Origin: Ulvibacterium sp965228935
GTDB taxonomy: Bacteria > Bacteroidota > Bacteroidia > Flavobacteriales > Flavobacteriaceae
Length of the DNA stretch: 64,000 nucleotides
Assembly: GCF_965228935.1 (NCBI RefSeq)
Contig: NZ_OZ245846.1
Span: 5,456,001-5,520,000, forward strand
Direction: 5' to 3'
Shown: positions 8,033-16,672 of the stretch, piece after piece
Layout of the letters: each line of letters opens with the position of its first letter
Position numbering within the stretch: the stretch's first letter is position 1
Translations under genes and position numbers: made by a program
The notes under the pieces: model-generated
Database searches by the model: none
Told to the model about the DNA's origin: nothing
The model's input: the letters and a program-made list of their open reading frames with translations, nothing else

Positions 8033-8734
8033 TTACTGATTTTTTATGTATTTCTCAAAATACTCCTGTATCGTCATATCATATGGACTAAACGTTTGGT
8101 TTTCTACCACAAGTTTCTTGATATAATCTATTCTGAAGTGTCGAAAATCGTTACGTAACCGACAAAAGGCAATTAATAGAAAATCTCCGTTAATGCTATA
8201 GATGGCAAATGGCTCAATGCTTCTAGTGGTCCGCCTATCCTCGGAGGAAAGATAATCGATGGTCAAGACTTTGTATTGGGTAATGGCCGATTGTATCTGC
8301 ATTAGGTTATTGCTCGACTTCTTTACATGCTGATGCCCTCCAAAGTAGATTCTACCAGCCAACAAATCCGCATTTCCCTTTTGGGAATACCTCAAAATAG
8401 CTTTTATTTTTTCGATTGCACTGGAAACATTTTCGCTCAACGATCGATCTTTGTTGTGAATGGCCAATTGCTCCACGGTAATCAGGGCATTGGCCTCATC
8501 CTCGGTAAATAGAACCGGCGGAAGATGGTACCCCTCCATAATGGAATATCCCTTACCTTCTTCCGTTACAATGGGTATTCCCGATTTTTCAAGGGTACGG
8601 ATATCCCTGTAGATCGTCCGTATACTTACGTTGTGCTTTTCGGCCAGGTATTTTGCGGTAATAAGCCTTTTGGATTGCAACTGCGTAATAATGGCGGTTA
8701 ACCTTGAAAGTCTGGGTTTTTCCTTTTCTTTCAT
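8033..8734 (-). CDS. HTH-WYL (YafY-type) transcriptional regulator, second of two
   Basis: A 233-residue protein with the same layout as the regulator at 6777-7460: winged helix LTAIITQLQSKRLITAKYLA...SIRTIYRDIRTLEKSGIPI, linker GYHLPPVLFTEDEANAL, then a WYL domain (KVLTIDYLSSEDRRTTRSIEPFAIYSINGDFLLIAFCRLRNDFRHFRIDYIKKL). The two share long identical stretches near the N-terminus and are clear paralogues. Start ATG 8734 follows a run of A residues, a usual start context here. Downstream on the same strand is the DUF4345 membrane protein gene. Confidence 0.88.
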   Translation of the reverse strand: MKEKEKPRLSRLTAIITQLQSKRLITAKYLAEKHNVSIRTIYRDIRTLEKSGIPIVTEEGKGYSIMEGYHLPPVLFTEDEANALITVEQLAIHNKDRSLSENVSSAIEKIKAILRYSQKGNADLLAGRIYFGGHQHVKKSSNNLMQIQSAITQYKVLTIDYLSSEDRRTTRSIEPFAIYSINGDFLLIAFCRLRNDFRHFRIDYIKKLVVENQTFSPYDMTIQEYFEKYIKNQ

Positions 8735-9007
8735 TTTTTTGTTTGGTCTGCCTGTGCCAACCTACGAATGAATTATAATATAACCAAGATAATCGATATT
8801 CCATCCTTTTAAAAGGAAGCCCTCCAAAAATCCCTTTCGGCACGTAGATACGACCCATATCGTATTGAGAATTTAAACTTTACATGGATTGTCAAGTTTT
8901 TGTCTAGTCCGTTGGCACTTATTTGGCCCATACGATGCCGGAGCGCAACTTTTTTTTCATAAGTTGTATGGTACTGTTGATTAACCTCTTTATAAAAGAC
9001 ATTTAGT

Positions 9008-9547
9008 ATGAAAATTAATATGGGTAAGGATAAAAAAGAAAACACCCCTGGGCCGAACCTCGTTTGGAGATGTTGCCTCTCCATAATGTTCGTCCTCGCA
9101 GTCACGGGCTTCAGTTCCGCCCAGAGTGTGGATTCACCGGTCGCAGATGAAAGGGCCAGGGTCACAGGCTTGAGATATATCAGCGTACACGTGCTAGAAC
9201 TCGAAAAAACCCTTAAGCTGTATCGTGAGATTCTCGGTTTTAAATTGTCCGACGCCGAAGTCCTTCACGGCCCGGGACTTGAAGGGATGCTGGTCATGAA
9301 ACTAAGGGCGTATGACTTGACCATTGGCCTATCGGTTACCGCTCCGGAATTTCAGCACACTATTGGGCCGGTCGGGAATACCAATCACAACCACTTTATG
9401 CTTAAGGTCAATGACATCGGTCCGATCGGGGACAGGTTGAAAGCAGAGGGGTATGCGTTGGAAAATGAAAACTATGTCCGGGATAAATACACATTCTTTA
9501 CCGGGCCAAACGGGGAGATTATCGGGCTTTCCTCATGGGAGGAATAA
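9008..9547 (+). CDS. VOC-superfamily (glyoxalase/bleomycin-resistance fold) exported protein
   Basis: A 179-residue protein. A basic head then WRCCLSIMFVLAVTGFSSAQS (about residues 23-41) forms a signal peptide. From residue 54 a single VOC module follows: GLRYISVHVLELEKTLKLYREILGF, then LVMKLRAYDLTIGLSV, NHNHFMLKVNDIGPIGDRLKAEGYAL and FFTGPNGEIIGLSSWE. Candidate metal ligands are the histidine in YISVHV, the HF pair in NHNHF and the glutamate in NGEIIG. VOC proteins bind divalent metal and act as lyases, dioxygenases or binding proteins; export is uncommon. Substrate unknown. Confidence 0.8.
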   Translation: MKINMGKDKKENTPGPNLVWRCCLSIMFVLAVTGFSSAQSVDSPVADERARVTGLRYISVHVLELEKTLKLYREILGFKLSDAEVLHGPGLEGMLVMKLRAYDLTIGLSVTAPEFQHTIGPVGNTNHNHFMLKVNDIGPIGDRLKAEGYALENENYVRDKYTFFTGPNGEIIGLSSWEE

Positions 9548-9916
9548 TGTCAACTGAACTCATCTCTTTGCGAGTTGCGAAAGTCGACCTGCCCTAACCC
9601 AAAGTACACTTGGAAGGGCTTTCCAGGTGGCAGATTAGTAGGAAGGTATGGGAGTCCAGGCGAGAATTTTTAAGGGGTACGTTTTCGTAGAATGTTAGGC
9701 TGTATTTTTCCGAGTGCAAGGCTCCCCCAAGCCCATTCCAATAGGCCATATTAAAATACTTTAACCAAGTAGAACCAAGATAAAGTTGTAGCAACCACAT
9801 CACTACTTCTAGGGTCGGAGGTCTTAGTCCATATGCATCTTGGCTTTTTTAATTAGGCCAACGGCTAGACCTTAAGATACGCTTTGGCGTTATCTTTCAC
9901 CAGGTTTTAATGTTCT
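9548..9916. other. Intergenic stretch without a supported gene
   Basis: About 370 bases between convergent genes. A 69-codon minus-strand frame exists but its composition (many Trp, Leu and Tyr, no conserved motif) is not convincing. Possibly decayed sequence. Confidence 0.5.
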
Positions 9917-10381
9917 TTAGTGATCACTGGAATCGTTGAATTGCCACAATACATTGATCAGTTGCCATTTGCCATTTAGTTTTACGATGTGCATGTAATC
10001 GATCCAATCATCAGCTATGAGCTTTACCGAAGCAGTTTTATCATAAATATCCAATATGATGACCTCTTTTTTGGGATTCTCCGGAAACCCGTCCCCATTC
10101 TTGTTATAGGTCTCCGCAAGTAAGATCATAGCATCCGTAAACGTTTCCCGTAAATACTCCTTCCCGGTTTTCTTATCCGTCCAAAATGTTCTTTTGACCA
10201 TCCTGGGGTGAGCGGCCCGTTCAAATTGTTCGGGCTTCACGTTGTGTTGGGACTCGATATAATCCAACGCTACTTGTCTAATCGCCAGGGAGTCCTTTTG
10301 GGTCTGTCCGTGAATAGAAAAAGTAATGGATAAAAAAACGGCTATGGTGAGGATGCTAGATGATTTCATTTTCGATTTCAT
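9917..10381 (-). CDS. Putative lumazine-binding/NTF2-like exported protein
   Basis: A 154-residue protein with a signal peptide ending near FSIHGQ (residue 25). The remainder follows the PF12893-like ('putative lumazine-binding') NTF2 fold: IRQVALDYIESQHNVKPEQFERAAHP, RETFTDAMILLAE, VIILDIYDKTASVKLIADDWIDYMHIVKLNGKWQLINVLWQF. Proteins of this type are frequent in Bacteroidota with no proven function. A second ATG four codons in (10369) is also possible. Its start is 20 bases after the end of the oxidoreductase gene upstream, so the two may be co-transcribed. Confidence 0.75.
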   Translation of the reverse strand: MKSKMKSSSILTIAVFLSITFSIHGQTQKDSLAIRQVALDYIESQHNVKPEQFERAAHPRMVKRTFWTDKKTGKEYLRETFTDAMILLAETYNKNGDGFPENPKKEVIILDIYDKTASVKLIADDWIDYMHIVKLNGKWQLINVLWQFNDSSDH

Positions 10382-10400
10382 TTTTGATGTTGTCCCGATT

Positions 10401-11060
10401 TTAAGCTTTAATGTGCCCGTATTTCAATATATCTTGATTTTCCAAAATTTCCTTGTCCGCACCATTAAGTCCCACATGGAACATGGCGTTCGCCAACTCT
10501 GTTGATGTAATGCTATAGCGCTTGCCAAAGATCTTAAGCAAGGGATATAAAACCCTAAGTATCCTATATCCAAAATTCGGTTCCTTTCTTTGTTGCACCG
10601 GGTAAATGTATGCTGGTCTAAAGCTATAAAATCCGAGGTTTAAATCGGAGATTTGGTTTTCGGCCATTCCTTTGTAACGTGCAAAGGAAGTTTTGCTCTT
10701 TTCGGTCCTGTCCGCTCCTGCACCGCTTAATAAACATAGCGTCGCCTCAGAACTGTTTTTCTCCAAGGCCTTGGCAAATTCAACCGCATAATTCACCGTG
10801 ATTTTTTTAAACAACCCATCGGAAACTTGTCCCGTGTATGCGCCAAGACAGAAAAAAGCGACCTTTATACCCTTAAACAAGTCATTGTGATTACTGTAGT
10901 CCTCAAAATCCTGGACTACTACTTCAGTGAGTTTGGTATGCCTTTGTCCGGTCGGTTTTCGAACCAGGCTTATTACCTCGGTGATCTTCGGCTCGTTTAA
11001 GCAATGGATCAAAACCAAGCTTCCTATCATTCCTGTACTTCCTGTAATGATGATTTTCAT
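10401..11060 (-). CDS. NAD(P)-binding Rossmann protein (atypical SDR)
   Basis: A 219-residue single-domain protein. The N-terminal TGSTGMIGSLVL (residues 6-17) is the glycine-rich dinucleotide motif of atypical SDRs related to NmrA and HTATIP2/CC3. AFFCLGAYTGQVSD and LCLLSGAGADRTEKSKTSFARYKGMAENQI (a YxxxK-like pair) follow, then FYSFRPAYIYP. It lacks a signal and is probably cytoplasmic. It may be a reductase or a redox-sensing protein. The NTF2-like gene follows closely on the same strand. Confidence 0.8.
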   Translation of the reverse strand: MKIIITGSTGMIGSLVLIHCLNEPKITEVISLVRKPTGQRHTKLTEVVVQDFEDYSNHNDLFKGIKVAFFCLGAYTGQVSDGLFKKITVNYAVEFAKALEKNSSEATLCLLSGAGADRTEKSKTSFARYKGMAENQISDLNLGFYSFRPAYIYPVQQRKEPNFGYRILRVLYPLLKIFGKRYSITSTELANAMFHVGLNGADKEILENQDILKYGHIKA

Positions 11061-11445
11061 ATATTATCTGGATTATAAGGTTTACGGACGATCGCTACGC
11101 CTGTAGAAGTTGCTTTCCCCTAACCGACCAAAATTCCACCAATAGCGACGGATACTTCCAACAAATCCACTCGCAAACGGTTCTTGCCACAATAAAATTA
11201 AACAAACCCATTAATTCATGCACGCCGGGGAGTAAACGGATACATACGAAAGCAATACCCCAAAAACTATTTTTGCCTTGTTTATCCATTTACTTAGATC
11301 GTAACCTAGGGTCCCGGCCATAAATAGTGGTGGACTTCCGCTCCCTTCAATTCTCCATTGGGTACCGGCCCTTGTCCTATAATTATACACCTAATTTATT
11401 GCCTATACCCCTATTATTGATACACAATCTTACCTGCTGGCTTTT
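11061..11445. other. Intergenic stretch without a supported gene
   Basis: About 385 bases. A 64-codon minus-strand frame (11095-11289) has no family signal and an odd composition, so I do not call it. No RNA gene or clear terminator is visible. Confidence 0.5.
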
Positions 11446-12933
11446 TTAATCGAATATGTGTTCTTCATAATCTTGCCACCATTTCTGAATGTTAATTTTC
11501 GGTTTCCTACAAATGTAAAGGGGAATTCCGTTTTCTTCTCCTATCGCATATCGGTGAGTGATTGTTTTCACCAACTCGATTTCTTCAAAAACATACGCAA
11601 CGGACTCTTTTTCATTCCCAAGACTTATCCAGACATCGGCATCCTTGTTTCCATAACCCCAAGTCCAAAAGCTTCCGTGCCTACTTATCGGATTGGGCAA
11701 GTCGTATTTTTTGCCCAATATTTTGAGTGCACCGGCCTCTCCGTAATTTTCCGCCCATAAAACACAATTGCCTTTTTCTTTGGGACTCAATGATCGATAA
11801 ACACTATCGACCAATTTTACCTGTTCATCCCAGCCGAACATATCGGCATAATCCCCGGTTAATTCTATTCGTCCTTTTTTTTCCTCTATTTGGGAATATT
11901 CGACAAATTTTTCAATGGGAAGAATAGGCGTGAGCCTGGGAATGAAATAAACGGACGGAACTAAGGTTACCGCTGCTATGGCATAGACCCAAATCGGTTT
12001 TTTATAGAGTAAGGATTCCAGTTTCACCGAGCCGCTGGCAAAAAGGACCGGGTAAATCGCAAATACGTAATATGCTTTGGAATTGAGTAGCCACATAGTG
12101 GAAAAGATGACTATTGATGCGATTCCGATCGTTCTGTATTTTTTTAAGGCTTTGTCGGTCATCAGGGCAACCAAACCAAAAATACTTATGGTCAGCGTAA
12201 ATGGAAAGTTTAATTGCTCCAGGCCAAACTCCATTGGATTTATCCCGTTAAGTTGATTGGCATTTAGAGCTTGTAAATGTTTTAAAAGTGGAAAATTGTT
12301 TTGTGCTTGCCAAATAATATTGGGCAAGAAGATGAGTAATGCTATCAGTACCGAAATGTAAAGCCATTTATTCCTAAACAGTTTTCCCTTTTGATAGAAA
12401 AACAAACCAACAAATACTCCAAAAGCCCAAACTAGAATGGTGTATTTGTTCATTAGTCCCAAACCAAAGGTAACTCCCAAAAGAATCAGAAATTTTTTGT
12501 TCTGTGAGTTCATAAATCTGATGAGGAAATAAAACCCAAGCGTCCAGAACAGCTGATCGAAGGCAACAGGCTGAAATAAAGTGTGATTTCTATAAAAAGG
12601 AAGGAACGCCAGGATACAAATTCCAGAAAGGAAAATGGCCCTGGATTTTCCACCAAGTTCTTTCGCAATTAAACAACATAGTATCAAAATTCCAACGCCG
12701 GCAAGGGTTGGAAAAAGTCTTACCCCCAAAAGGGAATAGTCAAAAAACAAATACGATATTTTTCCAAGCAAAGCGATAAATGGCGGAAACTCCATAAACC
12801 CCCAATCTAGATGCTCACTGACCGATAAATGAAGTAATTCGTCTCGATGGAATCCATAATTCCGATTTCCAAACCATTGAATCATTAGCTTTACAATGGA
12901 CAAAATCAGGATTGTTGGTAAATACTTTTTCAT
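11446..12933 (-). CDS. GT39/ArnT-like membrane glycosyltransferase
   Basis: From ATG 12933 (MKKYLPTILILSIVKLM) the protein is 495 residues; the frame runs upstream to 13122, but that segment is basic and unlike the family. Many hydrophobic helices follow, with the early loop NYGFHRDELLHLSVSEHLDWGFMEFPPFIALLG typical of the GT-C class: the DE pair after HR and the later acidic/proline loop bind polyprenyl-phosphate sugar. Such enzymes transfer a sugar from the lipid carrier to lipid A, proteins or glycans on the periplasmic side. The C-terminal third is soluble. The SRPBCC gene lies upstream on the same strand. Confidence 0.85.
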   Translation of the reverse strand: MKKYLPTILILSIVKLMIQWFGNRNYGFHRDELLHLSVSEHLDWGFMEFPPFIALLGKISYLFFDYSLLGVRLFPTLAGVGILILCCLIAKELGGKSRAIFLSGICILAFLPFYRNHTLFQPVAFDQLFWTLGFYFLIRFMNSQNKKFLILLGVTFGLGLMNKYTILVWAFGVFVGLFFYQKGKLFRNKWLYISVLIALLIFLPNIIWQAQNNFPLLKHLQALNANQLNGINPMEFGLEQLNFPFTLTISIFGLVALMTDKALKKYRTIGIASIVIFSTMWLLNSKAYYVFAIYPVLFASGSVKLESLLYKKPIWVYAIAAVTLVPSVYFIPRLTPILPIEKFVEYSQIEEKKGRIELTGDYADMFGWDEQVKLVDSVYRSLSPKEKGNCVLWAENYGEAGALKILGKKYDLPNPISRHGSFWTWGYGNKDADVWISLGNEKESVAYVFEEIELVKTITHRYAIGEENGIPLYICRKPKINIQKWWQDYEEHIFD

Positions 12934-13042
12934 TGGGCCTTTAAGCTTATGGGTAACGGTCGAGGTTATCAATGGTAACGGATTTCTGCGCTTAACTTTC
13001 AGTTTAGTGCCGACCTTTGTTTTTTCTATGGTCTTATTCGGT

Positions 13043-13489
13043 CTATGACTCGCAGACTTCCCTAAAATATTGCAACGCCCTTGGCCAAGTTGTATCGAAC
13101 ATTTCTTGAAATACTTTATCAACCGTCATAACGATTTCAAGTTTTGTGATTTGGTCATTCTCTTTTTTAAAAAAGTATTCCTCCAAGGAACCAATCCACT
13201 TTTCCATCGTTTTATCCGTCAGTTCAACTTCATTATTATCCTGATCTACCATGGCAATATGTTTGGCCCTTATATAGGCATTGGGCTTGAACTCTTCAAA
13301 AACTACTTTTGTACCGCCTTGGCTATTATCAAAGTAAGATAGGAATCCACCTTTCTTCCATTCCCCCTCATAAGTCATTCCGTCGCCCCAAGCTTTCGCC
13401 CAGTCTGGATATACAGACTTATCCGTAATCTTGTTGAACACAAAGTCCTGTGGTTTGTTAATGACGATATCGTATGCTAATTTTTTCAT
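13043..13489 (-). CDS. SRPBCC/AHSA1-type START-like protein
   Basis: A 148-residue protein without signal peptide. The beginning (MKKLAYDIVINKPQDFVFNKITDKSVYPDWAKAW) and the following GEWKKGGFLSYFDNSQGGTKVVFEEFKPNAYIRAKHIAM have the helix-grip START fold typical of the AHSA1/SRPBCC family. The end (TKLEIVMTVDKVFQEMFDTTWPRALQYFREVCES) is the long C-terminal helix. Members bind hydrophobic ligands or act as co-chaperones; the ligand is unknown. Its stop lies 109 bases before the glycosyltransferase start on the same strand. Confidence 0.8.
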   Translation of the reverse strand: MKKLAYDIVINKPQDFVFNKITDKSVYPDWAKAWGDGMTYEGEWKKGGFLSYFDNSQGGTKVVFEEFKPNAYIRAKHIAMVDQDNNEVELTDKTMEKWIGSLEEYFFKKENDQITKLEIVMTVDKVFQEMFDTTWPRALQYFREVCES

Positions 13490-13826
13490 GTTTTGATCGA
13501 TTTTTTAAACGAACGCCAACTTGTTGTATCAGCCCCAATTTACGCTTTTATACTAGGGTAGAATGAGGCTATTGGGACATTTTGGAGTTTTAACGGTTTG
13601 GTTGATTCAAGGTAAGGGGCATTTCCTGCTATGTCCTAAAAGCTACCATTTATACATAAAATACGTAAAACCCTACAATACAACATCGATTATTTACTAT
13701 AATTCCTACTTTTATTGTAAAATTTGACAGATATAGCAATTTAGTAAAGACTACTTTACCCTTAAGCTAAATTTCTTTAATGTATTTGTGATACTGATTG
13801 AATACCAATCCTTAAAATAGTTCGAT
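13490..13826. other. Intergenic region between divergent genes
   Basis: About 340 A+T-rich bases that must hold the promoters of the SRPBCC gene (minus) and the EEP nuclease gene (plus). I see no gene and no promoter good enough to fix. Confidence 0.5.
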
Positions 13827-14912
13827 ATGCCCGATTTAAATTTTGCTTGGTGGAATCTTCAAAATTTCTTCGACACGGATGACGATTCCATTTCCAATGA
13901 CTTTAGTTTTACCCCAGAAAATGGATGGACCGATGAAGTGTTCCAGATAAAAAAAGCCAATCTCGCCACGGGTATGAACTTACTTTGGCCCAATGAGGGT
14001 ATAGACCTTCTGGCCGTCTGTGAAATAGAAAAAGACGCCCTATTGGAGGACTTATTGGAAGAGGCAGGTATGAACCATTTGGAGGTGGTGCTGGACGAAT
14101 CGGGTACCAGTGACCTACGTGGCATCGATGTCGCCATGGCTTTTAATCCCAATAAACTTACCGTGGTTTCCAAAACGTCCCATCTGGTACATTTGCGCTA
14201 TCGTACCCGGGATATTTTCGAGGTCGTTTTTCGAATTAATGCGACTGGGGAGGAATTTGTAGTCATAGCGGCACATTGGCCTTCCAGGAGTCGCGGGCAA
14301 TACGAGTCCGAACCCTTACGAATCGCGGTAGCGGAACATATCGCGTACCTGGTGGAGGACCACGTTAAAGTGCAACCCGGGGAATATGAAGACTTACGCA
14401 CTGCAGTCGATCTCGCTTCAGTTCAGGCGAAATGGGAGAGCAAGGTAATCGTAGTAGGGGATTTCAACGATGAGCCATTTGACCGCAGTCTTATTAAACA
14501 CTTAAGGGCTTCCCGTGATCTGGACAAGGTTAAGGGAGGCACCAATGACATCGATAAATTCGAGGAAACTTCCAAATACAGACAACAGGATGTCTTCCTA
14601 TATAATATAAGTACCAGGCTTATGAACAAATCCCCCTTGGGCAATACGGGAACCTATTTTTTAAGTGGCCTTAGGGATGGTACTACCTTTACCAATCGCT
14701 ACCAAATGTTGGATCAATTGGTCGTTAGCAGGGGACTGCTTTCCGGAAATGGTCTGGAAGCGGATCTGGATAGCTTTGATATCATTGATGATCCCATATT
14801 GGCCACGGCAAGTGGAAGACCGCGCCCATTTCGGTATAAATCCGAAAACCCGAATTTTCAGCCCAATGGATTTTCGGATCATCTCCCGTTAAAAATAAAA
14901 CTTTCCTATTAG
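13827..14912 (+). CDS. Endonuclease/exonuclease/phosphatase (EEP) family protein
   Basis: A 361-residue protein without a signal peptide. EEP motifs are in order: FAWWNLQNFF near the N-terminus (metal-site Asn), LLAVCEIEKDALLEDLL (catalytic Glu), VIAAHWPSRS (His), VVGDFNDEPFD (Asp/Asn pair) and the final FSDHLPLKIKL (Asp-His). The fold cleaves phosphodiester or phosphomonoester bonds of nucleic acids, inositides or sphingolipids; the LQNFF variant is common in Bacteroidota predicted nucleases. Substrate unknown. The gene stands alone. Confidence 0.88.
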   Translation: MPDLNFAWWNLQNFFDTDDDSISNDFSFTPENGWTDEVFQIKKANLATGMNLLWPNEGIDLLAVCEIEKDALLEDLLEEAGMNHLEVVLDESGTSDLRGIDVAMAFNPNKLTVVSKTSHLVHLRYRTRDIFEVVFRINATGEEFVVIAAHWPSRSRGQYESEPLRIAVAEHIAYLVEDHVKVQPGEYEDLRTAVDLASVQAKWESKVIVVGDFNDEPFDRSLIKHLRASRDLDKVKGGTNDIDKFEETSKYRQQDVFLYNISTRLMNKSPLGNTGTYFLSGLRDGTTFTNRYQMLDQLVVSRGLLSGNGLEADLDSFDIIDDPILATASGRPRPFRYKSENPNFQPNGFSDHLPLKIKLSY

Positions 14913-15241
14913 GGGCATAGTGCATTATCGCCACAATCTTTTGGTGTGTCCCCCACTATCCAAAGAAATCAGGGAGCAAAAGATTGGAAAATTTGGAAAA
15001 CTGGCGGTACTTTATCGTTTTTTAATCCGAAAACCGTTAAAAGAAAAGATTCATTTGACCACTATAAATCGTCAGCAGAACAAAGCACTTCCTGTATCAT
15101 ACTTTCTTCATAAATCATATCAATACCTTTTCACAACACATATGTTCAAGTTTACAACATATGTAAGTTTATTCTTAAATAAAAATAGGTTTTAGTCCGT
15201 TAATCAGTAAAATTAAACAGTTTAACGGAATACCAAACCAC
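14913..15241. other. A+T-rich intergenic stretch without a supported gene
   Basis: A 91-codon frame at 14920-15195 has neither a family motif nor a plausible composition. I see no RNA gene. Confidence 0.45.
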
Positions 15242-15406
15242 ATGAATTCAAAAAAGTTCCCTCAGGTACATGCATTTTGCATGGCTTTATTCCTGATAGC
15301 ATTTAGTACATCCATGGTGGCCCAGGATCTAGTGGTCATCGATTCCGATAATATGAACAAACAGCAAGTTTTTTCATCTATTCCAATGAATACTGGACTT
15401 CTATAA
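15242..15406 (+). CDS. Small exported peptide or 5' remnant of a secreted protein
   Basis: A 54-codon frame from ATG 15242 to TAA 15404-15406. The first 30 residues (MNSKKFPQVHAFCMALFLIA, then FSTSMVAQD) are a good signal peptide. The mature part is only about 25 residues. Downstream (15410-15530) there is no frame in continuation, yet the sequence is not especially A+T-rich. Flavobacterial porP/sprF genes usually follow a large secreted-protein gene, so this may be what is left of such a gene. Either a real short secreted peptide or a pseudogene start. Confidence 0.4.
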   Translation: MNSKKFPQVHAFCMALFLIAFSTSMVAQDLVVIDSDNMNKQQVFSSIPMNTGLL

Positions 15407-15568
15407 ATTGAGGGCGGAATTAAATAAGAGCATCAAGACGAAGGGTGATGATATCGGCCGTAATGCTTGTGATAAACACACCGATGAATATGTTTTAGTC
15501 CAAATAATGGAGGAACTCTGAAAAGGGATTGGCCACTTATCAAGTAGTAATGCCGAACAAATCAAACC

Positions 15569-16453
15569 ATGAAACTTAAAAACCTTTATATCGTTATAGC
15601 CTTGCTTCTAGTGGCGAAAACGTTATCAGCGCAACAAGACCCCAATTACACGTTTTATCGATATAATATGAACCTGATCAATCCTGCATTTGCCGGTGCC
15701 AATGAAACAACGGATATCGGAGTTAATGTAAGAAGCCAATGGGCCAGCGTCCAGGGTGCCCCCGAAACACAAAGCGTGATTTTTGGAACTCCTGTGGGGA
15801 AGAATGTCGGGCTTGGCCTGTCGGTGATTAACGATAAGACATTTATTGAGCGACAAACGGCCATATCCCTGGATTTTTCCTATAAACTGACCTTGAACGA
15901 GTCACACGTCCTGTATTTAGGCCTTAAGGGTGGTTTCGCCTCCTACGATGCCAATACGGACGGGTTGTTGACCTACGGTATTCAGCAAGATCCCTCGTTA
16001 ATGAACATCGATGGGCGTTTTACACCAAATATCGGGGCGGGGGTATATCTGAAGAACGATACCTATTTCATATCCTTTTCCGTACCCAAAATCTTGATTC
16101 CGGACAGATTGGAGCAAAATGATGGATTGGCCCGGTTGGGTACCGATAAAATCCACATGTATCTGGCCGGTGGTTATGATATCCCCTTAAGCAGTACTAT
16201 CTTGCTCAAACCCATGGCCCTGTTGCGTTATGTAGATGCATCACCACTTTCCTTGGACGTAACGGCCCTATTGGATTTCAATGAGCGTTTTAATCTCGGA
16301 GCGGGATACCGATATGATGAAAGTGTCAGTGCAATTTTCATGTTTAAAACCGGTGTTCTGCAAATTGGCTATGCCTATGAGATTGCCCTGGAAAGTTCGG
16401 TACGGAATATAGATAACGGTACGCATGAGATAATGCTTAATCTAAAGCTCTAG
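15569..16453 (+). CDS. PorP/SprF-like type IX secretion outer-membrane protein
   Basis: A 294-residue protein with a signal peptide ending in LSAQQ (residue 22). QDPNYTFYRYNMNLINPAFAGANE is the hallmark opening of the PorP/SprF family, followed by alternating beta strands (NVGLGLSVINDKTFIERQTAISLDFSYKLTL, then HVLYLGLKGGFASY, GAGYRYDESVSAIFMFKTGVLQIGYAYE) of an outer-membrane barrel. SprF helps the adhesin SprB reach the surface through the type IX system, and paralogues usually pair with a large type B CTD protein encoded upstream. No such gene is here; only a 54-codon frame precedes it. Confidence 0.88.
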   Translation: MKLKNLYIVIALLLVAKTLSAQQDPNYTFYRYNMNLINPAFAGANETTDIGVNVRSQWASVQGAPETQSVIFGTPVGKNVGLGLSVINDKTFIERQTAISLDFSYKLTLNESHVLYLGLKGGFASYDANTDGLLTYGIQQDPSLMNIDGRFTPNIGAGVYLKNDTYFISFSVPKILIPDRLEQNDGLARLGTDKIHMYLAGGYDIPLSSTILLKPMALLRYVDASPLSLDVTALLDFNERFNLGAGYRYDESVSAIFMFKTGVLQIGYAYEIALESSVRNIDNGTHEIMLNLKL

Positions 16454-16470
16454 CCATCTTAGAGCTTTAG
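16442..16470 (+). terminator. Hairpin across the porP/sprF stop codon
   Basis: CTAAAGCTCT and AGAGCTTTAG form a 10 bp perfect stem with a 9-base loop; the stop codon TAG overlaps the 5' arm. No long T-run follows, so termination or transcript stabilisation are both possible. Confidence 0.5.
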
Positions 16471-16502
16471 AATGCCTATCATATATCATTTTTCCAAATG
16501 CA

Positions 16503-16534
16503 GGAACAAACCCGTCCTAGGACGGGTTTGTTCC
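16503..16534. repeat. 32 bp perfect palindrome
   Basis: GGAACAAACCCGTCCT is followed at once by its exact reverse complement, centred on CCTAGG. It lies 50 bases after the porP/sprF stop. It could be a bidirectional terminator stem with a tiny loop or a symmetrical protein-binding site; there is no T-run immediately 3'. Confidence 0.7.
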
Positions 16535-16672
16535 ATGATATTGGGTTGTATGCCCAGATAAAATATATAAAAGAAAACGGTTTGTGCGTCTTGGTCTGGT
16601 CTACCAATAATGCTTTTTCTGTAACACTTTTAAGGAACCCTCCTCTCTTTACTAGTAAAACAATCTGTTGTT

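Noticed and set aside
9594..9803. 69-codon minus-strand frame
   Set aside because: Aromatic-rich, no family motif, no ribosome-site context; probably chance.
11095..11289. 64-codon minus-strand frame
   Set aside because: No recognisable motif or start context; left as intergenic.
12934..13122. N-terminal extension of the GT39-type protein
   Set aside because: Basic sequence that overlaps the SRPBCC gene; the ATG at 12933 fits the family start.
14920..15195. 91-codon plus-strand frame
   Set aside because: Composition unlike neighbours and no motif; A+T-rich spacer.
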